A stretch of 64,000 bases of DNA from positions 17,879,839 through 17,943,838 of the forward strand of contig CM049316.1 in NCBI GenBank assembly GCA_026874595.1. Direction: 5' to 3'. The DNA is from Sipunculus nudus. Taxonomy: Eukaryota; Annelida; Sipuncula; Golfingiida; Sipunculidae. Below, one piece after another: positions 1 to 10,738 of the stretch. Both the position numbers and the translations under genes were made by a program. Below the pieces are notes generated by a model, which ran no database searches, was not told where the DNA came from, and was given only the letters and a program-made list of their open reading frames with translations. Numbering within the stretch: the stretch's first letter is position 1; the number at the start of each line of letters is the position of its first letter.

Positions 1-303
1 TTTTGATGTTACGGTAAGAAGGATATTCTTAGTGCTGGGTTTGGAAAATTACGCTGTAATCAGCCCTTAATAGGCTTTCTGGACTGGAAGTCTCATAGGC
101 TAGGGACGAGATTTTGTTGGTTCTTTGAAAAGAGGCTAACATTTTCCTATCAGCCTGAAGTACTGTGAACGCAATGCTTATCAATACTGAACACCGACTA
201 CTTTGTGGCTTTAGTATTTTGTATTGCGACTTACTGTAACTCCGTGTACCCTGTGCAAATATGTCGTTTCACTATTTAATAACATGGACCTTTTATTGGG
301 GGA

Positions 304-305
<2 letters not shown>

Positions 306-369
<64 letters not shown>
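306..369. repeat. (TA)n microsatellite
   Basis: Uninterrupted TA dinucleotide run of about 64 bp. Self-complementary. No coding content on either strand. Confidence 0.97.
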
Positions 370-370
<1 letters not shown>

Positions 371-374
<4 letters not shown>

Positions 375-807
375 CTTCGATTTCGTTATCTGATTCAAAT
401 TAAAAGCAGGTGATCCAATGTCAGGTTCAAATGCGAGTCGGCACATTAAAATACAAATGCGAATTGATTCAATCAAATGCAAATGCGACAAAATTTATCA
501 AATTTGCAATTGCACCCCGTCTGGTTACATAACAAGTGTCGTACTCCGGTTCACCTCCATCTTCTATTATATTCATTTACAAAATATTACATGTTACAAC
601 TGGTACTCAGGTAAAAATATAGGACATATCTTGCAAATACATGTATATAGGACGGCCTTCAGTAAAAGTGAAAAATATGTTGTTCTGATTCATTTTATAA
701 AGCTATTAATACAGAAATATAAAACCTTCATCTACATACATCCAACTATAATGAATTCCATATAAATATTAAAGTCACACTGGGAACTGTTTGTAAGGAT
801 AATTTTA
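371..807. other. Intergenic, no gene seen
   Basis: AT-rich single-copy-looking DNA with several short AAATGCGA-like motifs (around 430-490). An open frame on the plus strand at 418-765 has no recognisable domain and unbiased codon use, so I do not call it a gene. Confidence 0.6.
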
Positions 808-1401
808 AGCCCAGTCACACATGCACCTACGACCGGTTAACGACAGGTTACGATCACCTACGACTGAAAAATCGTAGGTAGTCGTCGAAAGGTCGTACGA
901 CATGTCCTAACTGGTCGCAAGAAGTCGTAGGTTGTCTGAAGAGGTCGTAAGTACTCCTAACCAGTCGTAAGTGGATTGTGAACGGTACACAATCCTACGA
1001 CTAATCGGCAGTGGTCTTGGAGAACGGGTGGTACTCTTGTGTTGTCGTACGACTAGTTTATGAGTGGTCAGAGGTAGTCTTATGTGATCGGTATAGCAAT
1101 CGGAGCTACCGAGCAGTCGCAGACTGACACCGACTTGTTGTACGATAGGTCGTGACACAGGCTACGACCAGTTCCCGAGTGGTTAAGAATGGTCACGACC
1201 GACCACGATTAGTGGTACGACGAGTCGTGCGACTTGTCGTGAACACATGACTTGCACATAGATAGATACATACAAAGGGCCAGGAAAACTTGAATTTGTA
1301 TGCTCGTACGCATCGTAAAGTGGTCCCATGTGTGACCGCAAACCTAATCTCATGTAGCCGTAGGTGATCGTGGACAGTCGTAGGCATGTGTGACTGGGGC
1401 T
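808..1401. mobile_element. MITE with TTA target duplication (PIF/Harbinger-like)
   Basis: Seen: the left end AGCCCAGTCACACATGCACC (808) is matched by an inverted right end finishing GTGTGACTGGGGCT (1401). With these ends the flanks are TTA (805-807) and TTA (1402-1404), a 3-bp target duplication. The interior is packed with short motifs such as CTACGAC, GTCGTA and GGTCGTA in both orientations, so it can fold on itself. No transposase is encoded; the small minus-strand frames inside (907-1158, 1193-1387) are by-products of the repeats. Known: a TTA or TWA duplication is the signature of PIF/Harbinger transposons. Inference: a non-autonomous Harbinger-type element of 594 bp. The superfamily is less certain than the TIR and duplication. 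Confidence 0.75.
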
Positions 1402-2830
1402 TTATATATGGACAGAGGAGGCTTTCTGTTACATGGAATGTAAAGGTCTTAGCTCAGCATATAAATGCTCATGTTATAGCTCTGCATTCAAATGCAAATG
1501 TGACATTTTCAAATACAAATGCAGAACCCAGCCCTGCTGTGATCAGCTCCAACGTCTAAAAGGCTGGAGACAAGATGTTCTATGCTCTTCAAAAATAAGC
1601 TAACTTTTTTTCCTATCAGCGTACAGTTCTGTGAACTCACGCTTGTAATACTGAGCGCCGATTTCTTTGTGTCTTCGATATCCGAGCGCCGATGCTTTGG
1701 TTCATTGGCGTTATCTGATAACATAAAATGTCTGATACATTAAGCGTTTTATGGGATTTTAAGGCCAGGACTATTACCTCTACGATTTGCCCATATGAAC
1801 CTGTCTATCCTCAATTTTAACAGGGTCAAATTTGCCTTTAGAATATTTTCCCATTCTTTAACATATAAATGTACTTTTTTTAAAATACCAACATAATAGT
1901 TATTTTATCAGCTACGGGAAGCACTACAGATAATGATCCTTACTATGATTCCTTAAGATCGAATATTTAGTTCTGGCTTTTTGAAAGTGATGTAAAACGA
2001 GAAACGAAGACCTATCAGTTAAAATATGATGAGCAACTCAAGGACTCACGTGAAATGAAAGAATGTAATGGAAAATTATACCAGCTGTGTAGCAGCATGC
2101 ATACCTTGAAATTTACTTCCAACAAAGATTCTTCGCTGTTATTATATTTTGGAGGGTGCTGAACCAGATCCTGGATAAAGCAATCCCGGCAGGGCGCATT
2201 ACAAAATTAATAGGGTCAGATTGTGATGAGCAGTTCTAAGGAGATGGGAACTGTGTCAAATTTTGAAAGGCTTAAAAAACTTACTTCGTAAAATATAACT
2301 CGCCATGTCTCTTATTCGTGTTTTCCAGGGAGATTTATACAAGATCTGTCAACATGTCCTGTGTCCATTCTGACCGAAATCTTGGGCGGACGTACAAGGA
2401 CCGATCGACAACACGAGGGAACATCGAGCGACTTGGAAGCGAGTTTTTTTATTATTAAATAATTCGAAATATTGGATAATATTTATATTTCACTAGCTGA
2501 TAAACCCTGTATACCGGGTTTTACGGCGGTAGGGGAGAAGTATTAACTGAGATGAGGAATGTTGGCTTATTTTTTTTTTTTATTCTAAAAGATAAAAGAA
2601 AATATAGATTTTCACTGGACTCCTATCTCAATAAGATGTGTACAATTTTTTTTATTAATTTTGTTGCGCTGTGCTCATGGCAAGAAATTCATAGATTAGT
2701 ATGTTTACCTGGTCAGTGATGTTTACATTTGCTCACCGGAATATGCGCGGAGCATTCAGAAAATCGATGATCTTTACCGGAACCTTTTTTAAACGTTTCC
2801 GACCAATTTGTGAGGCCTGGAGATTCCACT
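1402..2830. other. Intergenic, no gene seen
   Basis: No domain-bearing frame on either strand. Around 1435-1540 are more AAATGC-type short motifs like those at 430-490. Homopolymer T runs near 2570 and 2649. Confidence 0.55.
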
Positions 2831-2892
2831 TCCCATCCCCTCCCATATCCCCCCCACCCCCACCCCCCACCCCACCCCCCCCCCCCCCCCCC
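2831..2892. repeat. Poly-C low-complexity tract
   Basis: C-rich tract ending in about 18 consecutive C. An open frame across it (2701-2961) gives a proline run, explained entirely by the tract. Confidence 0.9.
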
Positions 2893-2961
2893 GCCACCGC
2901 TAGCCCATTTCCGGACCTGGGGACCTTCTATTCGGTTTTGTCATTAATCCTCCTGGGTTGA

Positions 2962-4764
2962 ACCCCACCTTTTCCTAAAGCTAGAGTCGCGTGTATTTCA
3001 CGTTTACTGACAACGCCCGCGGGTCAGACACTGGGTCAGGCCAAACATGCTTAAATGCGTTACTGACAACAGAGGTTATCCATATGCATAATAGTCCTTA
3101 ATCCTGGAGTAACCACACAGGCAATCCGGTCTTTGCCGAAGGCAGTTCGGCAGTTTACGGTGGTTGCCCCCAAACAATTAATTAAACACCTAGAAATGAT
3201 GTGTCCATAAAAAATTATAGATTCTCATATCGGCGAGGTGACTGCGCGAACAATAATTAACCTAAAAAATGAAGTATGGCACAGTGTCATTCGCAACGCG
3301 GTTTCAGAGAACATTGCGAACAAAGATGGACCGAATTCCTTTTATAAGCATTAGATTCACGGTTATCATATAAGATATTTTATTATTTATGAAATCGATT
3401 GTTTCCTGGCGACGCTTGACTCTATACAGGCACGGACAGCATGCACCCGGGTTGCCAGCAGTCAGTGAAAGTTTTGGAAAACAATTTCAAGGTCAGGGAT
3501 TTTGCTAAAAAAGTCAAGGAATTTAAAGGGCGACTGTAGTTGATTATCAGTTAGGAGGGCATATGCATCTCTTGTTTCCTGAGCCAGCATTCAATAAGTT
3601 CAAACTACATTTTCATTTTCCCCTTCAATTAACGTTGCGTTGTGTTTGTTGATTTAATCTTGTTTCTATTTGTTTTTGTACACACATGTAGGTTGATAGT
3701 CATATCAAAGCAGAGCATGGATACACAAAATATATGACACCAACCATTCATGATAGGCCTAATTATTCTAAAACACAACTGATATATAGTACTATTAAAA
3801 CATTTTGTTTAAGGGCGTGAATCTGCAGTGCAGTCACTTTAATCCATTGAAGCCATTTGTTGTTATCGTGTGATAAAATTATACACATGATAAATGCTTG
3901 CTATCAGAGTGTAAGGTTCTATGAAGACTACTTTGTCAATTCCAAAATTCTAGTTTCAGTTTGTTTTGCTTTCTGCAGCATTCCAGTTATAATTTTTAGA
4001 TGGGGATTTGGTTTGCGTTAGTTGTCATTTTGGCGGGTTTTAAACCAGTTAAAGTCAGGGAGGGTTTAGTCAGTGTTTTTTCGAAGCTGGCTGCTGACAA
4101 CCCTGTGTATATGCCAGTGAAGCCTCTGGATAAATGACTGTTCGTTCGTGTAAGTCTTTTTCGCGAGGGTTTTAAATTCCTGAAAGTTTCTTTTGCATAA
4201 TTTTCGAGAAATGTAAACCTCGAAAATACAATTCAACCACAGTTTTATCACCTGGCCCATAGCAAAAACTTACCTATTTCCATTTTGCATATGATTAAAA
4301 AACCTTCTTGACATTTTTTATTCAGACAAAAGAGAGATTAATTTGTTCAAATGTAAGAACACCAGTAGAAGAGTAAAATAACCTAATTTTACCCCAGAAT
4401 AAACGTGTGAATATGGCGCAGATCCTTTAAGCCATTGCTGAATAGAGTTATTTAATTATAAATGAAAGAAATAGACCCAGTTAAGTCAATTTTGTAATTA
4501 TGTTATCGACAACTTTGAGCAATTCGTCATTAGGTTTTTGCATTTTGACAACAAATGCAATGCTCATTCTATTCATTATATTACTTTGCATATTGGCTAA
4601 ATGTTTAGGCATTTATGATCACTCGCACAGCAGCTTGGCAATTATCCAATGGATGGATGAACATAGAGCAACGATACATGTATCTTTTATCGATATTGAC
4701 ATATTGATGTATCAATGGACTCGCCCCTTCTTATCTTATTAAGAACTTTACTTTTACCTGTGAT
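2962..4764. other. Intergenic, no gene seen
   Basis: No recognisable protein, RNA gene or structured repeat. The frames at 4066-4260 (minus) and 4500-4742 (plus) show no domain; the second is hydrophobic because of T-rich sequence. Confidence 0.5.
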
Positions 4765-5385
4765 GTTCATCAGTATAACACCCGTTTATCAGTAAATTCC
4801 CATGTTAATCTTCCGAAACTAAGCACAGAAATCCTTAAAAAACTCATCTTTTTATACAGGCAGTGTTCTATGGGATAGCCTTCCGACATAACTAAAAAAA
4901 TGCCAACAACCTAAGAACTTTAAAAGGCTGGCGCGCACATATTTCCTTGCATATAATACCAAGATAGAAAAATTACCTTTCATTTTCTACTTGTTTACAG
5001 CTAAATAATACTAATTTTTGAGCGTCATCTAATTTTTCATTACCGTACTTATGCGCATCTTATGTAGACATTTATATACATTTCATTTATATTGTACACA
5101 ATTGTGCTTTATTTGTATTTTAACTTCGTTTTATGTATTTAGCAACTCTGTTGCATACTTTTCAAAACGAAACATGACCACCTATATTTGTACTTTAACT
5201 TTAGCTGTGTTTACGTCACCGCGTTTTCGCTTAAAATTCTGTGATTGTATGATGTAATTTTAGTTTATGGACTTATTGAATATTGTATTTTATTGTGATG
5301 TATCTATTTATTACAAGGCCCTTCTTTAAACAGAATTTTATTTATATAAAGGCTACCCTGAAAGATGTTGTAATAAATGTTTACT
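4765..5385 (+). pseudogene. 5'-truncated LINE: RT C-terminal tail and 3' UTR
   Basis: Translating from 4765 gives HQYNTRLSVN followed by NLPKLSTEILKK. After a one-base shift the neighbouring frame continues with FYTGSVLWDSLPT and then FKRLARTYFLAYN. This is the conserved C-terminal tail of many animal non-LTR retrotransposon reverse transcriptases (YNTR, then LW..LP, then F+..L). A stop codon and the frameshift show it is dead. The T-rich stretch after 4985 is likely 3' UTR. Near 5315-5375 a segment resembles LINE 3' ends: a GGCCC motif, then TACCCTGAAAG and AATAAATG. The catalytic RT domain is absent. The LINE clade (CR1/L2-like or other) is unresolved and the 3' limit is approximate. Confidence 0.6.
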
Positions 5386-5399
5386 GCATGTTAAACATG

Positions 5400-7310
5400 A
5401 AAAATCTTTCATAACTAACTTTCCTTCTATATGCTAACAACAGACAAATCCTTTGTTGATCGTCCAATATTTACGGGTCCCAATAAAAACATAGCGATCT
5501 AGATCCCCCAGAAAACCCATTGCACCAAAGTTTGTGAAATAATTAAATCAGTGGTCGAGAAAGAAGTAAAATTACTTATAGTTTTAGAATTTTGACAACC
5601 AGACAACCTGGTAAAACTTTGACGCTAAGTTTGATGTAATTCACACTTTGCTTAATATACATTACACACCATGGGAACAGTATAGGTAAATGAATCACCA
5701 TGAAAATAACCTATAGTTAAAAGAGGATAGAAGGAGATAGCGCCACCAAAAATATTCTCTGGTGTCATTTTTCAACATAAAACATGCGTAGGAAAACTTG
5801 GGAAAATTTAATCAACCTTTTGGCTATGATCCTGCGACATACCACGTACAAAGTCTAATAAGCAAAAGCTTTCCTGTTTCTGGAGAGTAATCAGCTTAAT
5901 GAAAACCCACGGGCTGTACAGACCCGATGGACAAAGCGATGCCAGGATATCTGAATAGCCTCTGGACCAGGCTTAAGACCAAACCGGTCTTTGTAATGTG
6001 ATCTGCACGTGTATGACTGCCGGTTATAATTGATCTACTGGTGTTGTATTGGCTATATCACTCTTGCAATTATACCACCTAGGACCCCGCCTTGGCTGTA
6101 TAAACTCGGATGAATGGACATGTTTGTCCACTAACAATTCAATTTATTGCAAAAAAATGCTAGTAAAACTATGTTTTATCATTGAAAGATAAAAAAAAAT
6201 CAATTTTTATTGGTCGATCCAAAAACCCTCCCAATTAATAAACCTTCAATTTGCGTACCTAGTGAAGAGCTTGAGTCTAAAAATAAAATGTGGTCTGGCA
6301 TAACTCTTCCGTTTCTGCGGGTAATATTGCATTTAACAATAAAAGAGACTAAGAAAATTCATACATAACATAATTACTAATTTGATGAAAATGGTTAACA
6401 CTGGCGGAGGCGTGCGCTCTACTGGGTACCTTTATAGCCATTAACATTTTCCATTCTATGGGCAATTCAATCGTGATGATACATGCGATACCTAACTCCG
6501 AATACGATGTGTATTCAACCGATGGTCGCGTACTTAAACTTTTATTTTATATTTTTCAATTTCAAAATTTTTGTTACAATGCACTCAATCGCATATGCCG
6601 GTAAAATGTTTACATATGATAAATCTTGCGTTTCTAATGATTTTTTAAGTTAGTAAATGGCAATTAATATTATCTGCAATGTCCCGGAAAGAATTTCCAA
6701 CGGTGTAGTTTCGTAACCGTGTCCGTATTCTTTATTATATCAAGAAGACAGTATGCTAAAGTAGATGATTAGTATTACATATAAGAAAAAAATTATGATT
6801 GTACACTGTTCTAAAAAAATTAAAAGCATTATTCACAAAGTTTACATTGCGCTGATTTCTTTGACCAGGGCAGATATTCGAGACAAATACAAGGAGAAGC
6901 TGACTAGGGATTTGATAGCTCGAACGACAGGGCGGGTATCAATTAATTTGTTGATAATTCAGCTCCCGCTCCAGCTGTCTCGAGGACCTTCAGCCTTGGG
7001 GAGTGGGGACGAGAGTTCCATGTGGAGCTAGGGACGGAATGCCAGAGGATCTCCGGAATTTTTGTTTCTTTGATGGGTTTCATTGATTTCCCCCTTGCCC
7101 GCCCGCAGCATGCTAAATCATTTACTTTGACAATCGATTTGCGCTGTGGGGACAGAAGCTATTTGGAAAATGTGACATGCGACGGTGGTAATTTGCTCTG
7201 TGGCTTCCTTTATGATACGCTGGACGCTGTGTATTAATGGGTGTGGTAATCAGGGACGTCATTCGTCCAATTAAACCAAGATAAATATTACCTGAGGCAC
7301 AGATTACAGA
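5400..7310. other. Intergenic, no gene seen
   Basis: AT-rich with no protein signature. The frames at 6765-7031 and 7022-7237 have no recognisable domain. Confidence 0.5.
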
Positions 7311-7405
7311 TAGACAGAGAGAGAGAGAGAGAGAGAGAGTGAGAGAGAAAGATAGAAAGAGAAAGATAGGGAGGAAAGAAGAGAGGGAGAGAAAGATGAA
7401 GACAT
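7311..7405. repeat. GA-rich microsatellite, left half of an insertion site
   Basis: (GA)n followed by degenerate GAAA/GAGG sequence. It resumes at 12939 on the far side of the LTR retrotransposon, so the element landed inside one purine-rich tract. Confidence 0.85.
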
Positions 7406-7662
7406 ATAGTGTTACAGGTGCTCTATTGTGTAACACGGGCGTGGCTCGTGTTGTTGTTACATTCCGTACTGGTTGAACTCTCGTTGCCATGTGGGCCTTG
7501 AGTTTTCACGTTTGGTAGTGGGTCACGTGATTAGCCTGGTATGTGTGGAGATACACACGGCTGTGTCTTTCTGGAGAGTTCCTGAAACGCCTGTTTACTG
7601 TGGAGTAGGGTACTTTGTAGAATGTTCGAGAAGTAGAAGGTTCCCGGCTTAGGGTGTGAAGG

Positions 7663-7670
7663 TATATAAA
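7663..7670 (+). promoter_or_regulatory. LTR TATA box
   Basis: TATATAAA, conserved in position and sequence in the 3' LTR (12406-12413). Probable Pol II core promoter of the element. Confidence 0.7.
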
Positions 7671-8009
7671 GGGTTGTTTTTTAGAACAAGGGGGCAGACA
7701 GCAGAGCAGATACCAGCGGACGCAGAAGCGTGTGTCAGATTCTAAAGATCTTATCCGACGAATGCGGCAATTTTAGATATTTCAAGAACTTTCCTGGATT
7801 TTATACACTAGACTTCAGTTTACATTCTGAGTTTTTTCAAGAACATTCAACTGGACTGAGCTTACATTCAAAGGACTTAATTTGATGACACTGTTGGTAT
7901 TCAGGTATTGTACCATTATCTTTCTGTGTGATCGTATTGACTTGTTGCTATACCACTGTTTGTATAACTGAATTGCCTAAGTGTATTGTATTGTTAGGAT
8001 TGTTTTAGG

Positions 8010-8015
8010 AATAAA
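8010..8015 (+). promoter_or_regulatory. LTR polyadenylation signal
   Basis: AATAAA, conserved at 12771-12776 in the 3' LTR. It follows the TATA box by about 340 bp, as expected for the end of R. Confidence 0.6.
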
Positions 8016-8176
8016 TTATAGTTATTTGTTAACAAAAAACACTGACTTTTTTATTCATTCCCATAGACATTTCCCGCTGCCTAGTGTTACAGAATCTGAT
8101 TTTTTTATCTCCATTACAAAATTTGTGTTCACCACGCATACGTGATCTGTTTATATTAGGTTCCGTAACATAAAAT

Positions 8177-8194
8177 TGGGGGCTCGTCCGGGAT
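8177..8194 (+). other. Primer binding site, tRNA-Pro type
   Basis: TGGGGGCTCGTCCGGGAT lies 6 bp inside the 5' LTR. It is complementary to the 3' end of tRNA-Pro (the same 18-mer as the well-known gammaretroviral proline primer site). Confidence 0.93.
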
Positions 8195-8338
8195 GCTTAA
8201 TAGTTTTAAAATTTATTAGGCCTTGGCCTGGACACATTGTTTTATCATCCATTGTTAACAAGATTACATATTGTTTACAGTACAATGTTTACAGGATTTA
8301 TCTCAGTTTTTTTTTTGTTATTGTTTTAACATCTTAAC

Positions 8339-8945
8339 ATGGCAGATTTCAAACCTGAGACATTTGTTGACGATCCGGACCCTGATCAACTTGAACAGTT
8401 GTCAAAAGACCAGTTGTTGCGATTGGGACAACACTTAGGGCTCAGTTCGAAAAAAAGCTTTGAGAAAGCCTGATATCATTGCTAAAATCATGCAAGATCT
8501 TATTAGCAAAGGTTTACTTGAAGAGACTGAAGTTGAAACATAAAAAACAGCCTTGCTATGCAATTAGAATTGAAAAAGTTGGAAATGCAACATGAGCTAG
8601 CATTAAAACAGTTAGATTTAGAAAAAGAGAGGGAAGAACGATTAGAAAGAGAAAGACTTGAAAAAGAAATAGAAAGAGAAAGACTAGAAAAAGAAAAAGA
8701 AATTGAGTTAAAACGACTGGAGTTAGAAAGACTTTAAGTAGATCGTAGTCTAAGTGCTGCCCCAACTCAAAGTTTTGATGTTACTAAACACATTAGACTT
8801 GTCCCACCTTTTCAAGAAAAAGAGGTTGATAAATATTTCTTACACTTTGAGAAGGTAGCTGAAAATTTAAAATGGCCTAATGAAAATTGGACTATGCTGT
8901 TACAAAGTGTATTGACTGGCAAGACCAGAGAAATTTATACAGAGC
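8339..8945 (+). pseudogene. gag: gag of copy 1 (frameshifted, 3' half deleted)
   Basis: The ATG at 8339 opens MADFKPETFVDDPDPDQLEQ and stops at 8471-8473 after 44 codons. The next frame continues RKPDIIAKIMQDLISKGLLE, so an extra base in the A-run near 8450 broke it. From 8558 the original frame resumes with a very charged Glu/Arg/Lys/Leu helix, probably coiled coil, then one in-frame TAA, then VPPFQEKEVDKYFLHFEKV and LKWPNENW, a capsid-type segment. Known: gag of Gmr1-like elements has a similar N-terminus, and its capsid C-terminal part is the proposed source of the vertebrate SCAN domain. Here the sequence jumps at about 8941-8946 into protease, so the SCAN-related part and any zinc knuckle are missing. 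Confidence 0.8.
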
Positions 8946-9240
8946 TTTTACTGGTGCACATGCACTTGTTAATGGTGTGTTTTCAGACAGGCACACTTCA
9001 GTTCCGCTTCACAGTATCCATTTAAAGTCAGATTTGATTTCTGGAAATATAACTGTGGGCATAAGAACTACTTTACCCTTTAAGGGAATTCAGTTGCTAC
9101 TAGGGAATGATGTTGCAGGTGATAAAGTACAGCCTGTACCAATAGTGACAAAAAAGCCGTCACTTGATCAGGACACTGATCCGAAAAGTCAGGAAATTCC
9201 TAGTTTGTATCCTTCATGTGCTGTTACTAGATCTATGGCC
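8946..9240 (+). pseudogene. Protease C-terminal remnant, copy 1
   Basis: The frame enters at FTGAHALVNGVF and runs on through SIHLKSDLISGNITVGI and GIQLLLGNDVAGD. LLGND is the conserved motif after the flap in retropepsins. The catalytic DTG motif is missing because the deletion at about 8945 removed it together with the end of gag. Copy 2 still has this upstream part, including DTGSGQ, which confirms the deletion. The linker after LLGND (SLYPSCAVTRSMAK) leads into integrase without a stop. An aspartic protease of this family would cut the Gag-Pol polyprotein; this one cannot. Confidence 0.78.
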
Positions 9241-10738
9241 AAGAAAAACACACATGAGGATAATAGTCCAGATAATAATACTCTGGGAGTCACTATTGAC
9301 TCGTCTAATGACTCGCCCGTACAGGATGCAGCATTCTCAAGGTCAGAACTTATCGCGGAACAGCATAAGGACCCTGATATTTCCTGTTTGTTTCCCAGGG
9401 CAGTTTCTAAAGATGAGCTGTCACAGAACCCAGTTTGTTTCTATGTCAAAAATGGAGTGCTTATGCGTAAATGGCGACCACCTGATGTATGCGCTGATGA
9501 TGAGTGGGCCATCAAATATCAAATAGTAATGCCCAAAAGCTTTCGCAGTGAAGTTCTAAGCATGGCACATGAGGCTCCTTTGTCTGGCCATTTAGGTATA
9601 AATAAAACTTATCAGAACGTTAGTACACACTTCTATTGGCCTAACCTCAGAAAAGATGTTGTACAATATTGTAAATCATGCCATACATGCCAGATGGTAT
9701 GCAAGCCCAATCAGAATCCTCCTAAGGCCCCACTTAGGCCTATTCCTGCTTTCGAGGAACCATTCAGTAGGATTATTGTTGATTGTGTTTGACCACTGCC
9801 AAAAAAAAAAATCTGGACATGAATACTTACTGACAATTATGTGCGCATCTACCAGGTTCCCTGAGGCAATATCATTGCGCAAAATTAATGCCAAAAGTGT
9901 TGTCAAAGCTCTGACCAAGTTTTTTTACAACTTTTGGATTACCAAAATCCGTCCAGTCTGACCAAGGGTCTAATTTTATGTCTGGCTTATTCCAACAAGT
10001 TATGCTTGAGCTAGGTATAAAACAGTACAGCTCTTCGCCATACCATCCTGAAAGTCAGGGCTTCCTCGAGCGTTTTCACCAGACATTAAAAAACATATGA
10101 TCAGAACTTATTGCTATGACACACAGAAAGACTGGGACGAAGGAATCCACCTATTGCTGTTTGCTGTCAGAGAATCCTTGGGTTTCAGTCCCTTTGAACT
10201 AGTTTTTGGACACTCCGTTCGAGGACCATTGAAACTGCTTAAAGAAAAACTCTTGTGTGAAAATCCTGATTCTCTTAGTTTACTGCAGTATGTCTCAGAC
10301 TTTCGCACTAAACTAAACAATGCTTGTGAGATTGCAAAGTCAAATAAAAAATCTGCGCAAAGTAAAATGAAAACAGAGTATGACAAGCACAGTGTAAGTA
10401 GGACGTTTGAGCCTGGTGAACAGGTCCTTGCCTTACCTCCCATCCCTGGCAGACCTCGGCAAGCTAGGTATTTTGGTCCTTACATTGTTGACAAGAAAGT
10501 CAGTGATTTAAATTACATACTGTTGACACCAGATAGACGTAAGAAGAAACAACTGTGCCATGTTAACATGTTGAAACCATATTGTGACAGAAATACCACA
10601 TCAGATGTTGTACAAAATGTTACTGCTGTAAATTGTGTAAAAACTGACCCTGACCCAGTTAAATTAGCTACTGATTGTAAGTGTGATGTAGACATTCAGT
10701 GTGGTACAGTACCGTTAAAAAACTCAGTCGTGCTTTAA
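9241..10738 (+). pseudogene. int: Integrase of copy 1, lying upstream of RT
   Basis: N-terminal zinc-binding HHCC: HEAPLSGH at about 9567-9590, then CKSCHTC at about 9670-9690. The DDE core follows: the first Asp in IIVDCV (9781-9783), the second in SVQSDQGSNF (9960-9962), and the third, Glu, in FLERFH (10068-10070). The second and third are 36 codons apart, the canonical D-x35-E. The C-terminus has a GPY/F module (RYFGPYIVD, about 10470). Damage: TGA at 9790-9792 where copy 2 has a Gly codon, an A-run frameshift just after it, another shift near 9940, and a stop near 10098. The TAA at 10736-10738 replaces an Asn codon of copy 2, so integrase and RT were originally one frame. Integrase would insert the cDNA with a 4-bp stagger, in line with the ATAG duplication. 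Confidence 0.9.

Larger units (their letters stand above)
7410..8170 (+). repeat. 5' LTR of copy 1
   Basis: Starts TGTTACAGG and ends TTCCGTAACA, so the ends are short inverted repeats (TGTTAC/GTAACA). It contains a TATATAAA box at 7663-7670 and AATAAA at 8010-8015, giving a U3-R-U5 layout. The matching LTR is at 12153-12934. Confidence 0.93.

Noticed and set aside
2701-2961. Proline-rich 86-residue frame
   Set aside because: Translation of a poly-C tract.
4500-4742. Hydrophobic 80-residue frame as a membrane protein
   Set aside because: T-rich sequence gives Leu/Ile/Phe by default; no conserved motif or neighbouring exon.
9676-9918. Minus-strand frames inside copy 1 (also 10114-10443, 10996-11362) and plus-strand frames inside copy 2 (48679-49023, 49417-49626)
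   Set aside because: Antisense shadows of integrase and RT; no independent domain.
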